A DNA stretch of 64,000 nucleotides from positions 1,736,001 through 1,800,000 of the forward strand of contig JAXLWK010000003.1 in NCBI GenBank assembly GCA_046328525.1. The letters are read 5' to 3'. The position numbers and the translations under genes were made by a program. The stretch is from JBDHWG01 sp046328525. Its GTDB lineage: Bacteria > Chloroflexota > Anaerolineae > Epilineales > JAHCIE01. The notes below the pieces were generated by a model. It was not told the DNA's origin. It made no database searches and saw only the letters and a program-made list of their open reading frames with translations. The first letter of the stretch is position 1. Each line of letters starts with the position of its first letter. Below are positions 8,282 through 15,833 of the stretch, piece by piece.

Positions 8282-8311
8282 TTGCGCATCCCAGCCGCTG
8301 TATGCTAGACT
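8282..8311 (+). promoter_or_regulatory. Possible promoter of the dgt-uppP unit
   Basis: TTGCGC (8282-8287), an 18-bp spacer, TAGACT (8306-8311) preceded by TGC, which resembles an extended -10. The -35 is weak, so this is tentative. Confidence 0.4.
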
Positions 8312-8352
8312 TCCTCATCCGAATCTGGCGCCATGACAGGTAGACGTAGCCC

Positions 8353-9600
8353 ATGAGTACGACGAAGCCATCGCTCCGCACCCGACACGAGTTGGAAGAG
8401 TTTGAAAACTTCTGGCTGGCCCCCTACGCTGAGAAATCGGCCAACTCCCGCGGCCGCCAGTACCCCAGCGAGCCGCACCCCTACCGCACCGAGTTCCAGA
8501 AAGACCGCGACCGCATCATCCACACCACCGCGTTCCGCCGCCTTCAGTACAAGACCCAGGTCTTCATCAACTACGAGGGCGACTACTACCGCACGCGCCT
8601 GACCCACACCACCGAGGCGGCGCAGATGGCGCGCACCATCGCCCGCGCGCTCAAGGTCAACGAGGAGCTGGCGGAGGGCATTACCCTGGCGCACGACCTG
8701 GGCCACTCGGCGTTCGGCCACAGCGGCGAAGTCACCCTGGACCGCCTGATGCTGGAGCGCATGGGCCTCGACCCTAACGACCGTGCCAACGAGGGCAAGG
8801 GCTTCAACCACACCGTCCAGTCGCTGCGCGTCGTGGACCGCCTCGAGCGCCGCTGGCCGGACTTCGTCGGTCTCAACCTGACCTGGGAGATGCGCGAGGG
8901 CATCGTTAAGCACACCACCGAGTACGACATCGTGCCGGACGAGTTCAAAGCGCCGTTCATGCCGCAGAAGCGCGCGTCGGTCGAGGCGCAGATCGTCAAC
9001 TTCGCCGACGAGCTGGCCTACAGCGTCCACGATCTCGACGACGGCCTGCGCTCCGGCGTCGTCACCCCGGACATGCTCGAGGAGCAAGGCGTCTCGTTGT
9101 GGCGCGAGATCTCCCGGGTCTCGCCGCAGCCCTTCTCCGAGCTAAAGCGCCACATGATGATTCGGCGGCTGTTCGACCTGCTGGTAACCGACCTGATTGA
9201 CGCCAGCCTCGCCAGGCTGCAAGCCGCCGACCCGCAAACGCCGGACGACGTGCGCGATTCGCCCCATCTCATCGTCGCGCCGTCGGGCGAGATGGACGGG
9301 CGCGTGCGCGAGCTGAAGAACTTTCTCTACCAGAACATGTACCGCTCGCCCCGCGTCGTGCGCATGTTCCGCAAGGCCGAGCGCGTCCTGGTGGCCCTGT
9401 TCGAGGCATTCGAGGAAGACTACCGCCAGCTGCCCGACAAGACGCGGGCGCGGCTGCTTGAGAACAACCCAGAGGTGGTGGACGGCGGCGGTTTCAACCT
9501 CAAGGGCTACCGCGTCATCACCGACTACATCGCGGGCATGACGGACCGCTACGCGCTCCAGGAGTACGCCCGCCTCTACGATCCGATGGAGCGCTCGTAG
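8353..9600 (+). CDS. dgt: dGTPase-like HD-domain triphosphohydrolase
   Basis: A 415-residue HD-superfamily enzyme of the deoxyguanosinetriphosphate triphosphohydrolase-like group, which cleaves dNTPs to deoxynucleoside and triphosphate. It shows the Dgt signature HTTAFRRLQYKTQVF, then THTTEAAQMARTIARAL and LAHDLGHSAFGHSGE, which together provide the H...HD metal site; the family's later histidine/Asp elements follow (NHTVQSLRVVDRLE, VNFADELAYSVHDLDDG). Its exact dNTP specificity cannot be read from sequence. uppP follows after 31 bp, so the two are probably co-transcribed. Confidence 0.9.
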   Translation: MSTTKPSLRTRHELEEFENFWLAPYAEKSANSRGRQYPSEPHPYRTEFQKDRDRIIHTTAFRRLQYKTQVFINYEGDYYRTRLTHTTEAAQMARTIARALKVNEELAEGITLAHDLGHSAFGHSGEVTLDRLMLERMGLDPNDRANEGKGFNHTVQSLRVVDRLERRWPDFVGLNLTWEMREGIVKHTTEYDIVPDEFKAPFMPQKRASVEAQIVNFADELAYSVHDLDDGLRSGVVTPDMLEEQGVSLWREISRVSPQPFSELKRHMMIRRLFDLLVTDLIDASLARLQAADPQTPDDVRDSPHLIVAPSGEMDGRVRELKNFLYQNMYRSPRVVRMFRKAERVLVALFEAFEEDYRQLPDKTRARLLENNPEVVDGGGFNLKGYRVITDYIAGMTDRYALQEYARLYDPMERS

Positions 9601-9631
9601 GCGCTCCACCCACCGACCACAGGAGCCGTTC

Positions 9632-10438
9632 TTGGACATTCTCAGCGCAATTCTGCTCGGCATCATCGAGGGCGTAACCGAGTTCCTGCCCATCTCATCC
9701 ACCGGCCATCTCATCATCGTCGAGGAGTTCATCAAGCTCCCGCCGACTGTCAAAGTGCCGTTCGACATTATCATCCAGCTCGGCGCGATCTTAGCGGTCG
9801 TCTGGCTCTTCCGCCACAAGATCATTGACCTCTTCCGCCGGCTGCCCAGCGACCGGGCCGCTCAACGCTTCGCCCTCGCCATCGTGATCGCCTTCATTCC
9901 AGCCGCCGTCTTCGGCTTCCTCCTGCGCGGTTTCATCCAGACGCGCCTGTTCAACCCGGTCAGCGTCTCCCTGGCGCTCATCGTCGGCGGCATCCTCATG
10001 TGGGTGCTGGACAACGGCGCCGAGCGGCCCAACACGCTCAAAGACGTTCAGGCGGTGACGCCCGTCCAGGCGCTCGGCATCGGCGTCGCCCAGGCCGTAT
10101 CCCTGTGGCCGGGGGCGTCGCGCTCGGCCTCCACCATCATCGGCGGCCTCCTGATGCGCCTCGACCGCCAGGCCGCCGTCGAGTTCTCCTTCTGGCTCGC
10201 CATCCCGACCATGCTCGCTGCGACCTTCTACGAGACGTTCAAGAGCGCGCGCGGGCTGGCCGCCAACGACTGGCTGCTCATCGCCGTCGGCTTCATCGCC
10301 GCGTTCATCACGGCGTTCGTCGTCGTGCGCTGGTTCCTGCACTGGGTCTCCAACCACACCCTGCGCCCGTTCGCCATCTACCGCATCGTCCTCGGCGGAC
10401 TGGTGTTGTGCCTGTTCTTCCTGGGTTTCATCGGCTGA
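9632..10438 (+). CDS. uppP: Undecaprenyl-diphosphatase
   Basis: A 268-residue polytopic membrane enzyme (BacA family) that recycles undecaprenyl pyrophosphate to the monophosphate carrier used in wall synthesis; the family confers some bacitracin resistance. Both conserved catalytic regions are present: GIIEGVTEFLPISSTGHL near the N-terminus and PGASRSASTIIGGLL in the middle. It starts at TTG 9632 with AGGAG at 9621-9625. It lies between dgt and the TIM-barrel gene (7 bp downstream), all in the same direction. Confidence 0.95.
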   Translation: MDILSAILLGIIEGVTEFLPISSTGHLIIVEEFIKLPPTVKVPFDIIIQLGAILAVVWLFRHKIIDLFRRLPSDRAAQRFALAIVIAFIPAAVFGFLLRGFIQTRLFNPVSVSLALIVGGILMWVLDNGAERPNTLKDVQAVTPVQALGIGVAQAVSLWPGASRSASTIIGGLLMRLDRQAAVEFSFWLAIPTMLAATFYETFKSARGLAANDWLLIAVGFIAAFITAFVVVRWFLHWVSNHTLRPFAIYRIVLGGLVLCLFFLGFIG

Positions 10439-10445
10439 GCGCCCA

Positions 10446-11345
10446 ATGTCCGACGCGCCGGCCCTGTCCACCATGTGGCTCCAGACGCGCTATGACCGCG
10501 TGGTGGACTTCGCCCGCGCCGCGCGCGACATCGGCTTCGCCCGCATCGAGCTGAGCCACATCCTGCCCGCCGAAGCGTTCGACGGCTTCAGACCGGGCGC
10601 GTGGGACGTTGCCGCCGTCCACCACCCTTGCCCCCTGCCGCCGACGCGCGTCCCGCCCCTCTCCGATCCCGACCCGGTGCGGCGCGGGGCCGCCGTGGCC
10701 GCAGGCAAGGCAAGCGTGGACACCGCCGCCCGCTACGGCGCGTCGGCGGTGGTGCTGCACGTGGGCGACATTCCGGAGCTAGAGTATTGGGAGGACGAGC
10801 TGCGCAGCCGCACGCTGGCGCGGCAGCAGGCGACACCAGAGTACGCCGCCGCCGTCGCCCGCCTCGACCGGGATCGGGCGGCAGTGAAGGGGCGCTACCT
10901 GTCGGCCAGCCTTGCGGGCCTTCAGGCGCTGGCCGCCTACGCCGGCGAACGCGGCGTGCGCCTGGGCCTGGAGACGCGGGAGTTCGCGCGCGAGATCCCC
11001 GATAGCGACGACATGGCGTTCCTCCTCGACAGGCTGCCCGACAACGTCGGTTTCTGGCTCGACACCGGCCACGTTGCCGTCACCGCCCGCCTCGGCCGGC
11101 CGAGCCTGTCGGCGTGGCTCCAGCGCCACGGCCACCGCCTCATCGGCCTCCACCTCCACGATACCCTGGGGCTGCGGGACCACCTCCTCCCCGGCCTCGG
11201 CGACATTGACTTCGCCACCCTCGCCCCCTATCTGCGTGACGACGTCGTGCGCACGTGCGAGCTTGACTGGTTCTACACGCCGGCCGAGCTGCGGGCCGGC
11301 GTCGCCCGCCTCGCCGCGGTCGGCGTCTGCGCGCCACTACTTTAG
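10446..11345 (+). CDS. Sugar phosphate isomerase/epimerase-like TIM-barrel protein
   Basis: A 299-residue protein of the xylose-isomerase-like TIM-barrel superfamily (AP_endonuc_2). Strand-end motifs are visible: RIELSHIL, VVLHVGDIPELEYW, RLGLETREFAREI, VGFWLDTGHVAV, and GLHLHDTLGLRDHLLPGLGDIDF. The Glu, Asp-x-x-His and His-x-His-Asp positions match metal ligands in this fold. The substrate cannot be determined. It begins 7 bp after uppP and ends the unit. Confidence 0.75.
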   Translation: MSDAPALSTMWLQTRYDRVVDFARAARDIGFARIELSHILPAEAFDGFRPGAWDVAAVHHPCPLPPTRVPPLSDPDPVRRGAAVAAGKASVDTAARYGASAVVLHVGDIPELEYWEDELRSRTLARQQATPEYAAAVARLDRDRAAVKGRYLSASLAGLQALAAYAGERGVRLGLETREFAREIPDSDDMAFLLDRLPDNVGFWLDTGHVAVTARLGRPSLSAWLQRHGHRLIGLHLHDTLGLRDHLLPGLGDIDFATLAPYLRDDVVRTCELDWFYTPAELRAGVARLAAVGVCAPLL

Positions 11346-11644
11346 CCGCCGTCCCTCACCCCCTAACCCCCTCTCCCAAAATGGGAGAGGGGGAAGCAGA
11401 AACTGCCTCTGGCCCCCTTCGCCCATTTTGGGAGAGGGGCGAATGCTCGCGCTGGAGAGCCATCTCCAGCGCCTCGGTCGGGCGGTGGCGGTAGGGGCAG
11501 GTTTGAAACCTGCCCCTACCGCCGACAGCGGAATGCGGCAACAATGAGGTGCGGTTCAGAAGTCGTTACTACGTTCGCTTGACAATTGCGGCTGAGCGCG
11601 GCACCATACAGCCCAGTCGTCATCCGCGCCCCCTACGAGGCTCC
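11346..11644. repeat. Gap with three inverted repeats before proS
   Basis: This gap has no gene. 11367-11393 is a perfect 12-bp hairpin (CCCCCTCTCCCA, AAA loop), and its arm recurs inverted at 11423-11438 (CCATTTTGGGAGAGGG). 11487-11523 is a 37-nt perfect palindrome with 18-bp arms (GGCGGTAGGGGCAGGTTT). The first hairpin could terminate the dgt-uppP unit. I see no T-box features upstream of proS and no convincing promoter. Confidence 0.7.
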
Positions 11645-13384
11645 ATGCGCCTGTCCCGCCTGTTCAGCCGCACCCTGCGCGACGCACCCGCCGACGCCGA
11701 GTGGACCAGCCACGCGCTCCTGACCCGCGCCGGCATGATCCGCCCCCTCGCCTCCGGTCTTTATGTCTACCTCCCCCTGGGTTGGGCCGTCGTGCGGCGC
11801 ATCCAGGCGCTCCTCGTCGAGGCGATGGACGCTGTCGGCGGGCAGGAGATGCACATGCCCCTGGTCACGCCGGCCGAGCTGTGGCAGCGCTCCGGGCGCT
11901 GGTACGAGATCGGGCCGGAGCTGGTGCGCGTGCGGGACCGCGTCGGGCGCGACCTTGTGCTCGCCATGACCCACGAAGAGACGGCCACCGAGATGGCGCG
12001 GCACATGATCCGCTCCTACCGCGACCTGCCCACGCTCATCTACCAGATCGAGACCAAGATGCGCGACGAGCCGCGGCCGCGGGCGGGCCTGGTGCGCATG
12101 CGCGAGTTCCTGATGCACGACGCGTACTCGTTCCACGCCGACGGCGGCGACCTGGACGCCTTCTTCGGCCGCATGCGCCAGGCGTACCACGCCATCTTCC
12201 GCCGCGTTGACCTGCAACCGCTGGAAATCGCCGCCTCGTCTGGGTTGATGGGTGGATCGGACTCCAGCGAGTTCATCCTGCCCCACCACCTCGGCGAGGA
12301 CCAGTTCGTCCAGTGCGCCGACTGCGCGTATGCCGCCCACCTGGACATCGCCGAGGCCGACAAGGGCAGCGCCGCGCCGGAAATGCCCCTCCCCCTGGCG
12401 ACCGTGGACACGCCGGGCGCCGACACCATCGCCGACCTTGCCGCCCTCCTGGATATTCCAGCGTCCCGCATCGCCAAGTCGGTCTGGTATGCCGCCGAGA
12501 GCGAGAAGGGACTGCGTCTCGTCGTCGCACTCATTCGCGGCGACCTCGACGTGGACGAGCGGCGGCTGGCAGCGGCGGTCGGGACGAACGCCCTGCGCCT
12601 GGCGACGGCGCCGGAAATGGCGGCGGTCGGCGCTGTGCCGGGCTACGCCTCGACGATTGGCATAGACCGCGACGCCCTGGGCGACGACACCGCGCGCCTG
12701 GTTGTCGTCGTGGACGACACAATTCCGGCCAGCCCCAATCTCGTCGCCGGCGCGAACCTGCCCGACCTGCACTACCGCAACGTCAACTACGGGCGCGAGT
12801 ACACCGCCGACGTCATCGCTAACATCAGCCTCGTCCGCGACGGCGACCCATGCGCCCGCTGCGGCGCGCCGCTGAACCTGCGTCGCGGCGTCGAGCTGGC
12901 CCAGGTGTTCAAGCTCGGCACGCGCTACTCCGAGCCGATGGGCGCGACGTACCTCGACCGGCAGGGCGTCACGCAGCCCCTGGTCATGGGCAGCTACGGC
13001 CTTGGGCTGGACCGGCTCATGGCCGCCATCGTCGAGGCGCACCACGACGCCCACGGCATCTGCTGGCCGGCCGCCGTCGCCCCGGCCGACGTGCACCTCG
13101 TCGCGTTGAAGCTCGACGACGGCATGGTGCGCGACGTCGCCGAGGCGCTGTATGCCCGCCTGCGGGCGCAGGGCCAGCGCGTCTTGTACGACGACCGCGA
13201 CGAAAGCCCCGGCGTGAAGTTCGCCGACGCCGACCTGATCGGCGCGCCGCTGCGCGTGACCGTGAGCCAGCGCTCGCTGCGGCAGGGCGGCGTCGAGGTG
13301 AAGCCGCGGCGCGAGGGCATTGTGGAAACAGTTTCCCTGGACGATCTCGCGCCGTGGCTCGAAGCGTGGCAGGCCGCGCCGTGA
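11645..13384 (+). CDS. proS: Prolyl-tRNA synthetase (bacterial type)
   Basis: A 579-residue class II synthetase that charges tRNA-Pro. The catalytic core shows motif 1 and 2 regions (RAGMIRPLASGLYVYLPLG; MRDEPRPRAGLVRMREFLMHD), the HEE box MTHEETATE, and motif 3 GSYGLGLDRLMAAIVE. A bacterial-type editing insertion lies between (about residues 230-400), and the anticodon-binding domain ends the protein (LYDDRDESPGVKFADADLIGAP). The ATG at 11645 is chosen because MRLSRLFSRTLRDAP is the normal start; the open frame extends 32 codons upstream without family similarity. Confidence 0.96.
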   Translation: MRLSRLFSRTLRDAPADAEWTSHALLTRAGMIRPLASGLYVYLPLGWAVVRRIQALLVEAMDAVGGQEMHMPLVTPAELWQRSGRWYEIGPELVRVRDRVGRDLVLAMTHEETATEMARHMIRSYRDLPTLIYQIETKMRDEPRPRAGLVRMREFLMHDAYSFHADGGDLDAFFGRMRQAYHAIFRRVDLQPLEIAASSGLMGGSDSSEFILPHHLGEDQFVQCADCAYAAHLDIAEADKGSAAPEMPLPLATVDTPGADTIADLAALLDIPASRIAKSVWYAAESEKGLRLVVALIRGDLDVDERRLAAAVGTNALRLATAPEMAAVGAVPGYASTIGIDRDALGDDTARLVVVVDDTIPASPNLVAGANLPDLHYRNVNYGREYTADVIANISLVRDGDPCARCGAPLNLRRGVELAQVFKLGTRYSEPMGATYLDRQGVTQPLVMGSYGLGLDRLMAAIVEAHHDAHGICWPAAVAPADVHLVALKLDDGMVRDVAEALYARLRAQGQRVLYDDRDESPGVKFADADLIGAPLRVTVSQRSLRQGGVEVKPRREGIVETVSLDDLAPWLEAWQAAP

Positions 13385-13401
13385 ATCTCGAGTCATCGCG
13401 T

Positions 13402-13430
13402 TTGCATTTTCAAAAATCGTGCCCTATACT
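13402..13430 (+). promoter_or_regulatory. Promoter of the nusA operon
   Basis: TTGCAT (13402-13407), a 17-bp spacer, TATACT (13425-13430). It sits directly after proS and gives a leader of about 130 bases that contains the hairpin at 13476-13500. Confidence 0.7.
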
Positions 13431-13475
13431 ATATAAGGTTTTCAGACCTGCTGCGTCTCACACGTGTGTCGTTGG

Positions 13476-13510
13476 AAAAGTGGGCTTGCTTCCCACTTTT
13501 CTTGTTGTAG
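13476..13510 (+). terminator. Attenuator-like hairpin in the nusA leader
   Basis: AAAAGTGGG (13476-13484), a 7-nt loop, and CCCACTTTT (13492-13500), followed by the U-rich CTTGTTG. It lies between the promoter and nusA. In Bacillus subtilis NusA autoregulates through an intrinsic terminator ahead of its operon; the arrangement here fits the same logic, which is inference. Confidence 0.6.
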
Positions 13511-13564
13511 AGGGACCATACGATGCCGCGTGGCCTGTGATATGGAAGGGTGCTGTACCTGCTT

Positions 13565-15229
13565 ATGCCAAGCGCAACCAAAAACGAGCTAGCCGTAGCC
13601 ATCAAACATCTCGCCGCTGAGCGCAACCTGCCCCGGGACGTCGTCCGCGAGGCGCTGGAGGCCGCGCTAGTCTCGGCCTACAAGAAGACTCCAGAAGCCG
13701 CCGCTCAGCACATCACCGTTGACATCGAAACCGCTGACGGCAAGCCCCGCGTCTACGCCGAGAAGGAAATCGTGCCGGAAGTGAAGGACGACCGGGTACA
13801 GATTTCCCTCGAAGACGCCCAGCAGCTCGACCCCCTGGCGTACATGGGTGGCAGCGTCAAGATTGACGTGACCCCGGACGACTTCGGGCGCATCGCCGCG
13901 CAGACGGCCAAGCAGGTCATCCTCCAGCGCATCCGCGAGGCCGAGCGCGACCAGGTCTTCAGCCAGTACTCCCAGGCCGAGAACGAGATCATCCAGGCCA
14001 CGGTGCAGAGCACCGACGGCCCGGACGTGACGCTCGCCCTGGACAAGGCTGAGGCCCGCCTGCCCCGCAAGGAGCAGATCCCGAAAGAGCACTACACCCG
14101 CGGCCAGCGCCTCAAGGTCTATGTCATCGAAGTCAAGAAGACCGGCAAAGGCCCGGAGATCATCGTCTCGCGCACCCACCGCAACATGCTGCGCCGCCTG
14201 CTCGAGCACGAGGTGCCGGAGATCTACAACGGCTCCGTCGAGATCAAGGCTATCGCCCGCGAGGCCGGCTCGCGCTCCAAAGTCGCCGTGTCGGCGCGGC
14301 AGGAGGGCATTGATCCCGTCGGCGCGTGCGTCGGCATGCGCGGTGTGCGCATCCAGGCGCTCGTCAACGAGCTAGGCGGCGAGAAGATTGACGTCGTCGA
14401 GTGGAGCCAGGACCCGGCCCTGTTCATCGCCAAGGCCCTCAGCCCGGCCATCGTCCTGAGCGTCAACGTCGAGGAAGGCCCGGACGGGCGCACGGCCAAG
14501 GTCGTCGTGCCCGACAAGCAGCTCTCCCTCGCCATCGGCAAGGAAGGGCAGAACGCGCGCCTGGCCGCCAAGCTCACCGGCTGGCGCATAGACATCAAGA
14601 GCGAGAGCGAGGCCCGCGCTGAGCTGGAGCGCGTGAAGGCCGAAGAGGTCAAGCGCTTCGAGCACGAGGCCCGGCTCCAGGCGGCCCGCGATCTGCTCGC
14701 CGAAGCCGAGCGGCTGGCGGCGGAAGAGCGCGCGGCCGAGGCCGGCGAGGTCGAGCCGATCGCCGCGCAGGTCGAGGTGGCGCCACCGACGGTCGAGATT
14801 GTCCCAGAAGCGCCGGTCGAGGTCGAGACGCCGACGGTCGAAGTCGCGCCGCCCGCGCCGCCACCGGCCCCGGTCGTCCCGCCGCGAGCGCCTGTTGCCC
14901 CGCCCGCCCCGCAGCCTGCGCCGGCGGCGAAGGCCGAGACGATCTTCAACTTCACCCTGCCGGAGATCCCGCCGGACGAGGCGGAAGAGGAAGAAGAGGC
15001 CGCGACGGCGAAGGGCAAGAAGACGAAGAAGAAGGTGAAGGGCCAGCCGGTGCTTGTGCGCGACGAGCGCACCGGCAAGCTGGTGAAGCCGCCGAAGCGC
15101 AAGCCTGGGCGCGAGCGGCCGGCCTGGGAAGACGAATCGTTCGATGACACGGCCGTCGAAGTAGAGCTTGACATTGACTACTACGCCAAGACCGACGATG
15201 ACGACTACGAGTACGACCCCGACGCCTAA
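13565..15229 (+). CDS. nusA: Transcription termination/antitermination factor NusA
   Basis: A 554-residue cytoplasmic factor that binds RNA polymerase and nascent RNA. In order: N-terminal RNAP-binding domain (to about 125), S1 domain (about 130-200), and two KH domains (KVAVSARQEGIDPVGACVGMRGVRIQ; then LSLAIGKEGQNARLAAKLTGW). An unusual tail of roughly 190 residues follows: a charged coiled-coil-like part, a Pro/Val/Ala-rich linker, and an acidic end (TDDDDYEYDPDA). The start is ATG 13565; a GTG at 13550 in the same frame sits directly on the GGAAGG and is less likely. rimP, which usually precedes nusA, is absent. Confidence 0.94.
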   Translation: MPSATKNELAVAIKHLAAERNLPRDVVREALEAALVSAYKKTPEAAAQHITVDIETADGKPRVYAEKEIVPEVKDDRVQISLEDAQQLDPLAYMGGSVKIDVTPDDFGRIAAQTAKQVILQRIREAERDQVFSQYSQAENEIIQATVQSTDGPDVTLALDKAEARLPRKEQIPKEHYTRGQRLKVYVIEVKKTGKGPEIIVSRTHRNMLRRLLEHEVPEIYNGSVEIKAIAREAGSRSKVAVSARQEGIDPVGACVGMRGVRIQALVNELGGEKIDVVEWSQDPALFIAKALSPAIVLSVNVEEGPDGRTAKVVVPDKQLSLAIGKEGQNARLAAKLTGWRIDIKSESEARAELERVKAEEVKRFEHEARLQAARDLLAEAERLAAEERAAEAGEVEPIAAQVEVAPPTVEIVPEAPVEVETPTVEVAPPAPPPAPVVPPRAPVAPPAPQPAPAAKAETIFNFTLPEIPPDEAEEEEEAATAKGKKTKKKVKGQPVLVRDERTGKLVKPPKRKPGRERPAWEDESFDDTAVEVELDIDYYAKTDDDDYEYDPDA

Positions 15230-15248
15230 AAAGCAGAAGGGCGGCGCG

Positions 15249-15560
15249 GTGCGGCGCAAGCACGTGCCGCAGCGAACGTGCGTCGCCTGCCGCCAAGTTC
15301 AGGGAAAGCGCACCCTGGTGCGTGTCGTGCGCACACCGGACAGCGGCGTTGTGATTGACCCGACCGGCAAGCGCTCCGGTCGCGGCGCGTATGTGTGCAT
15401 GAGCCAGGAGTGTTGGCAGATAGCCCTGAAAGGCCGTCTCGAACACGCCCTGAAAGCGACCTTGACCCCGACCGAGCGTGAGACCCTCAGCGCGTATGCG
15501 CAAGGTCTGCCACGCGAGGCGACATCGGCCGACGAGCCAACAACGGAGGGGCGCGGGTGA
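15249..15560 (+). CDS. rnpM: YlxR-family RNA-binding protein (RnpM)
   Basis: A 103-residue small basic protein. It has the family motif RTCVACRQVQGKRTLVRVVR and then GRGAYVCMSQECWQIALKGR, typical of the YlxR/DUF448 fold. In Bacillus the homologue (RnpM) modulates RNase P. GTG 15249 was chosen over in-frame ATG 15198 and TTG 15168 because it gives the usual start (MRRKHVPQRTC), has AGAAGG 8 bases upstream, and avoids overlap with nusA, which ends 19 bp earlier. Confidence 0.88.
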   Translation: MRRKHVPQRTCVACRQVQGKRTLVRVVRTPDSGVVIDPTGKRSGRGAYVCMSQECWQIALKGRLEHALKATLTPTERETLSAYAQGLPREATSADEPTTEGRG

Positions 15561-15833
15561 CGCCGCCGGTCTCATGGCCCTGATTCGGCGCCGGGCGACA
15601 ACCGCCCGGAGGACCCTACGGCAGACGCCGCAGAGGAGCAGACGGACTGTTAAGCGGCCAGGCTGAGAGCTTGTCTCGAACCTGGGCGCTTACACGCCTG
15701 TGCCACCTGCCCGCCGTAGGCGCCGCCTCGGCGGGTTTAGTTTTTCCACGACGCAGGCCGAATGACGAAAGGGGAGGGCGCGCGACGCCCCCGACGGTCG
15801 TCCTTCGTCCTTCGCCGTGACAGGAGGTACTTT
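15561..15833 (+). other. Gap between rnpM and infB
   Basis: Many genomes carry ylxQ (L7Ae-like) at this place; no such frame is present here. The gap holds GC-rich short inverted repeats, the terminator-like hairpin listed separately (15710-15745), and the infB ribosome-binding site AGGAGG (15822-15827). Confidence 0.6.
15710..15745 (+). terminator. Terminator-like hairpin between rnpM and infB
   Basis: CCCGCCG (15710-15716), a 12-nt loop, CGGCGGG (15729-15735), then TTTAGTTTTT. The U-tract is good for an intrinsic terminator, so infB expression may be partly uncoupled from nusA-rnpM. Confidence 0.6.

Noticed and set aside
11346..11644. T-box leader ahead of proS
   Set aside because: No T-box bulge sequence or specifier-loop arrangement is visible; the structures are simple repeats.
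15168..15248. Earlier in-frame starts (TTG 15168, ATG 15198) for the YlxR-family gene
   Set aside because: They overlap nusA, lack ribosome sites, and add a Thr-rich stretch not seen in the family; GTG 15249 has AGAAGG and the family start.
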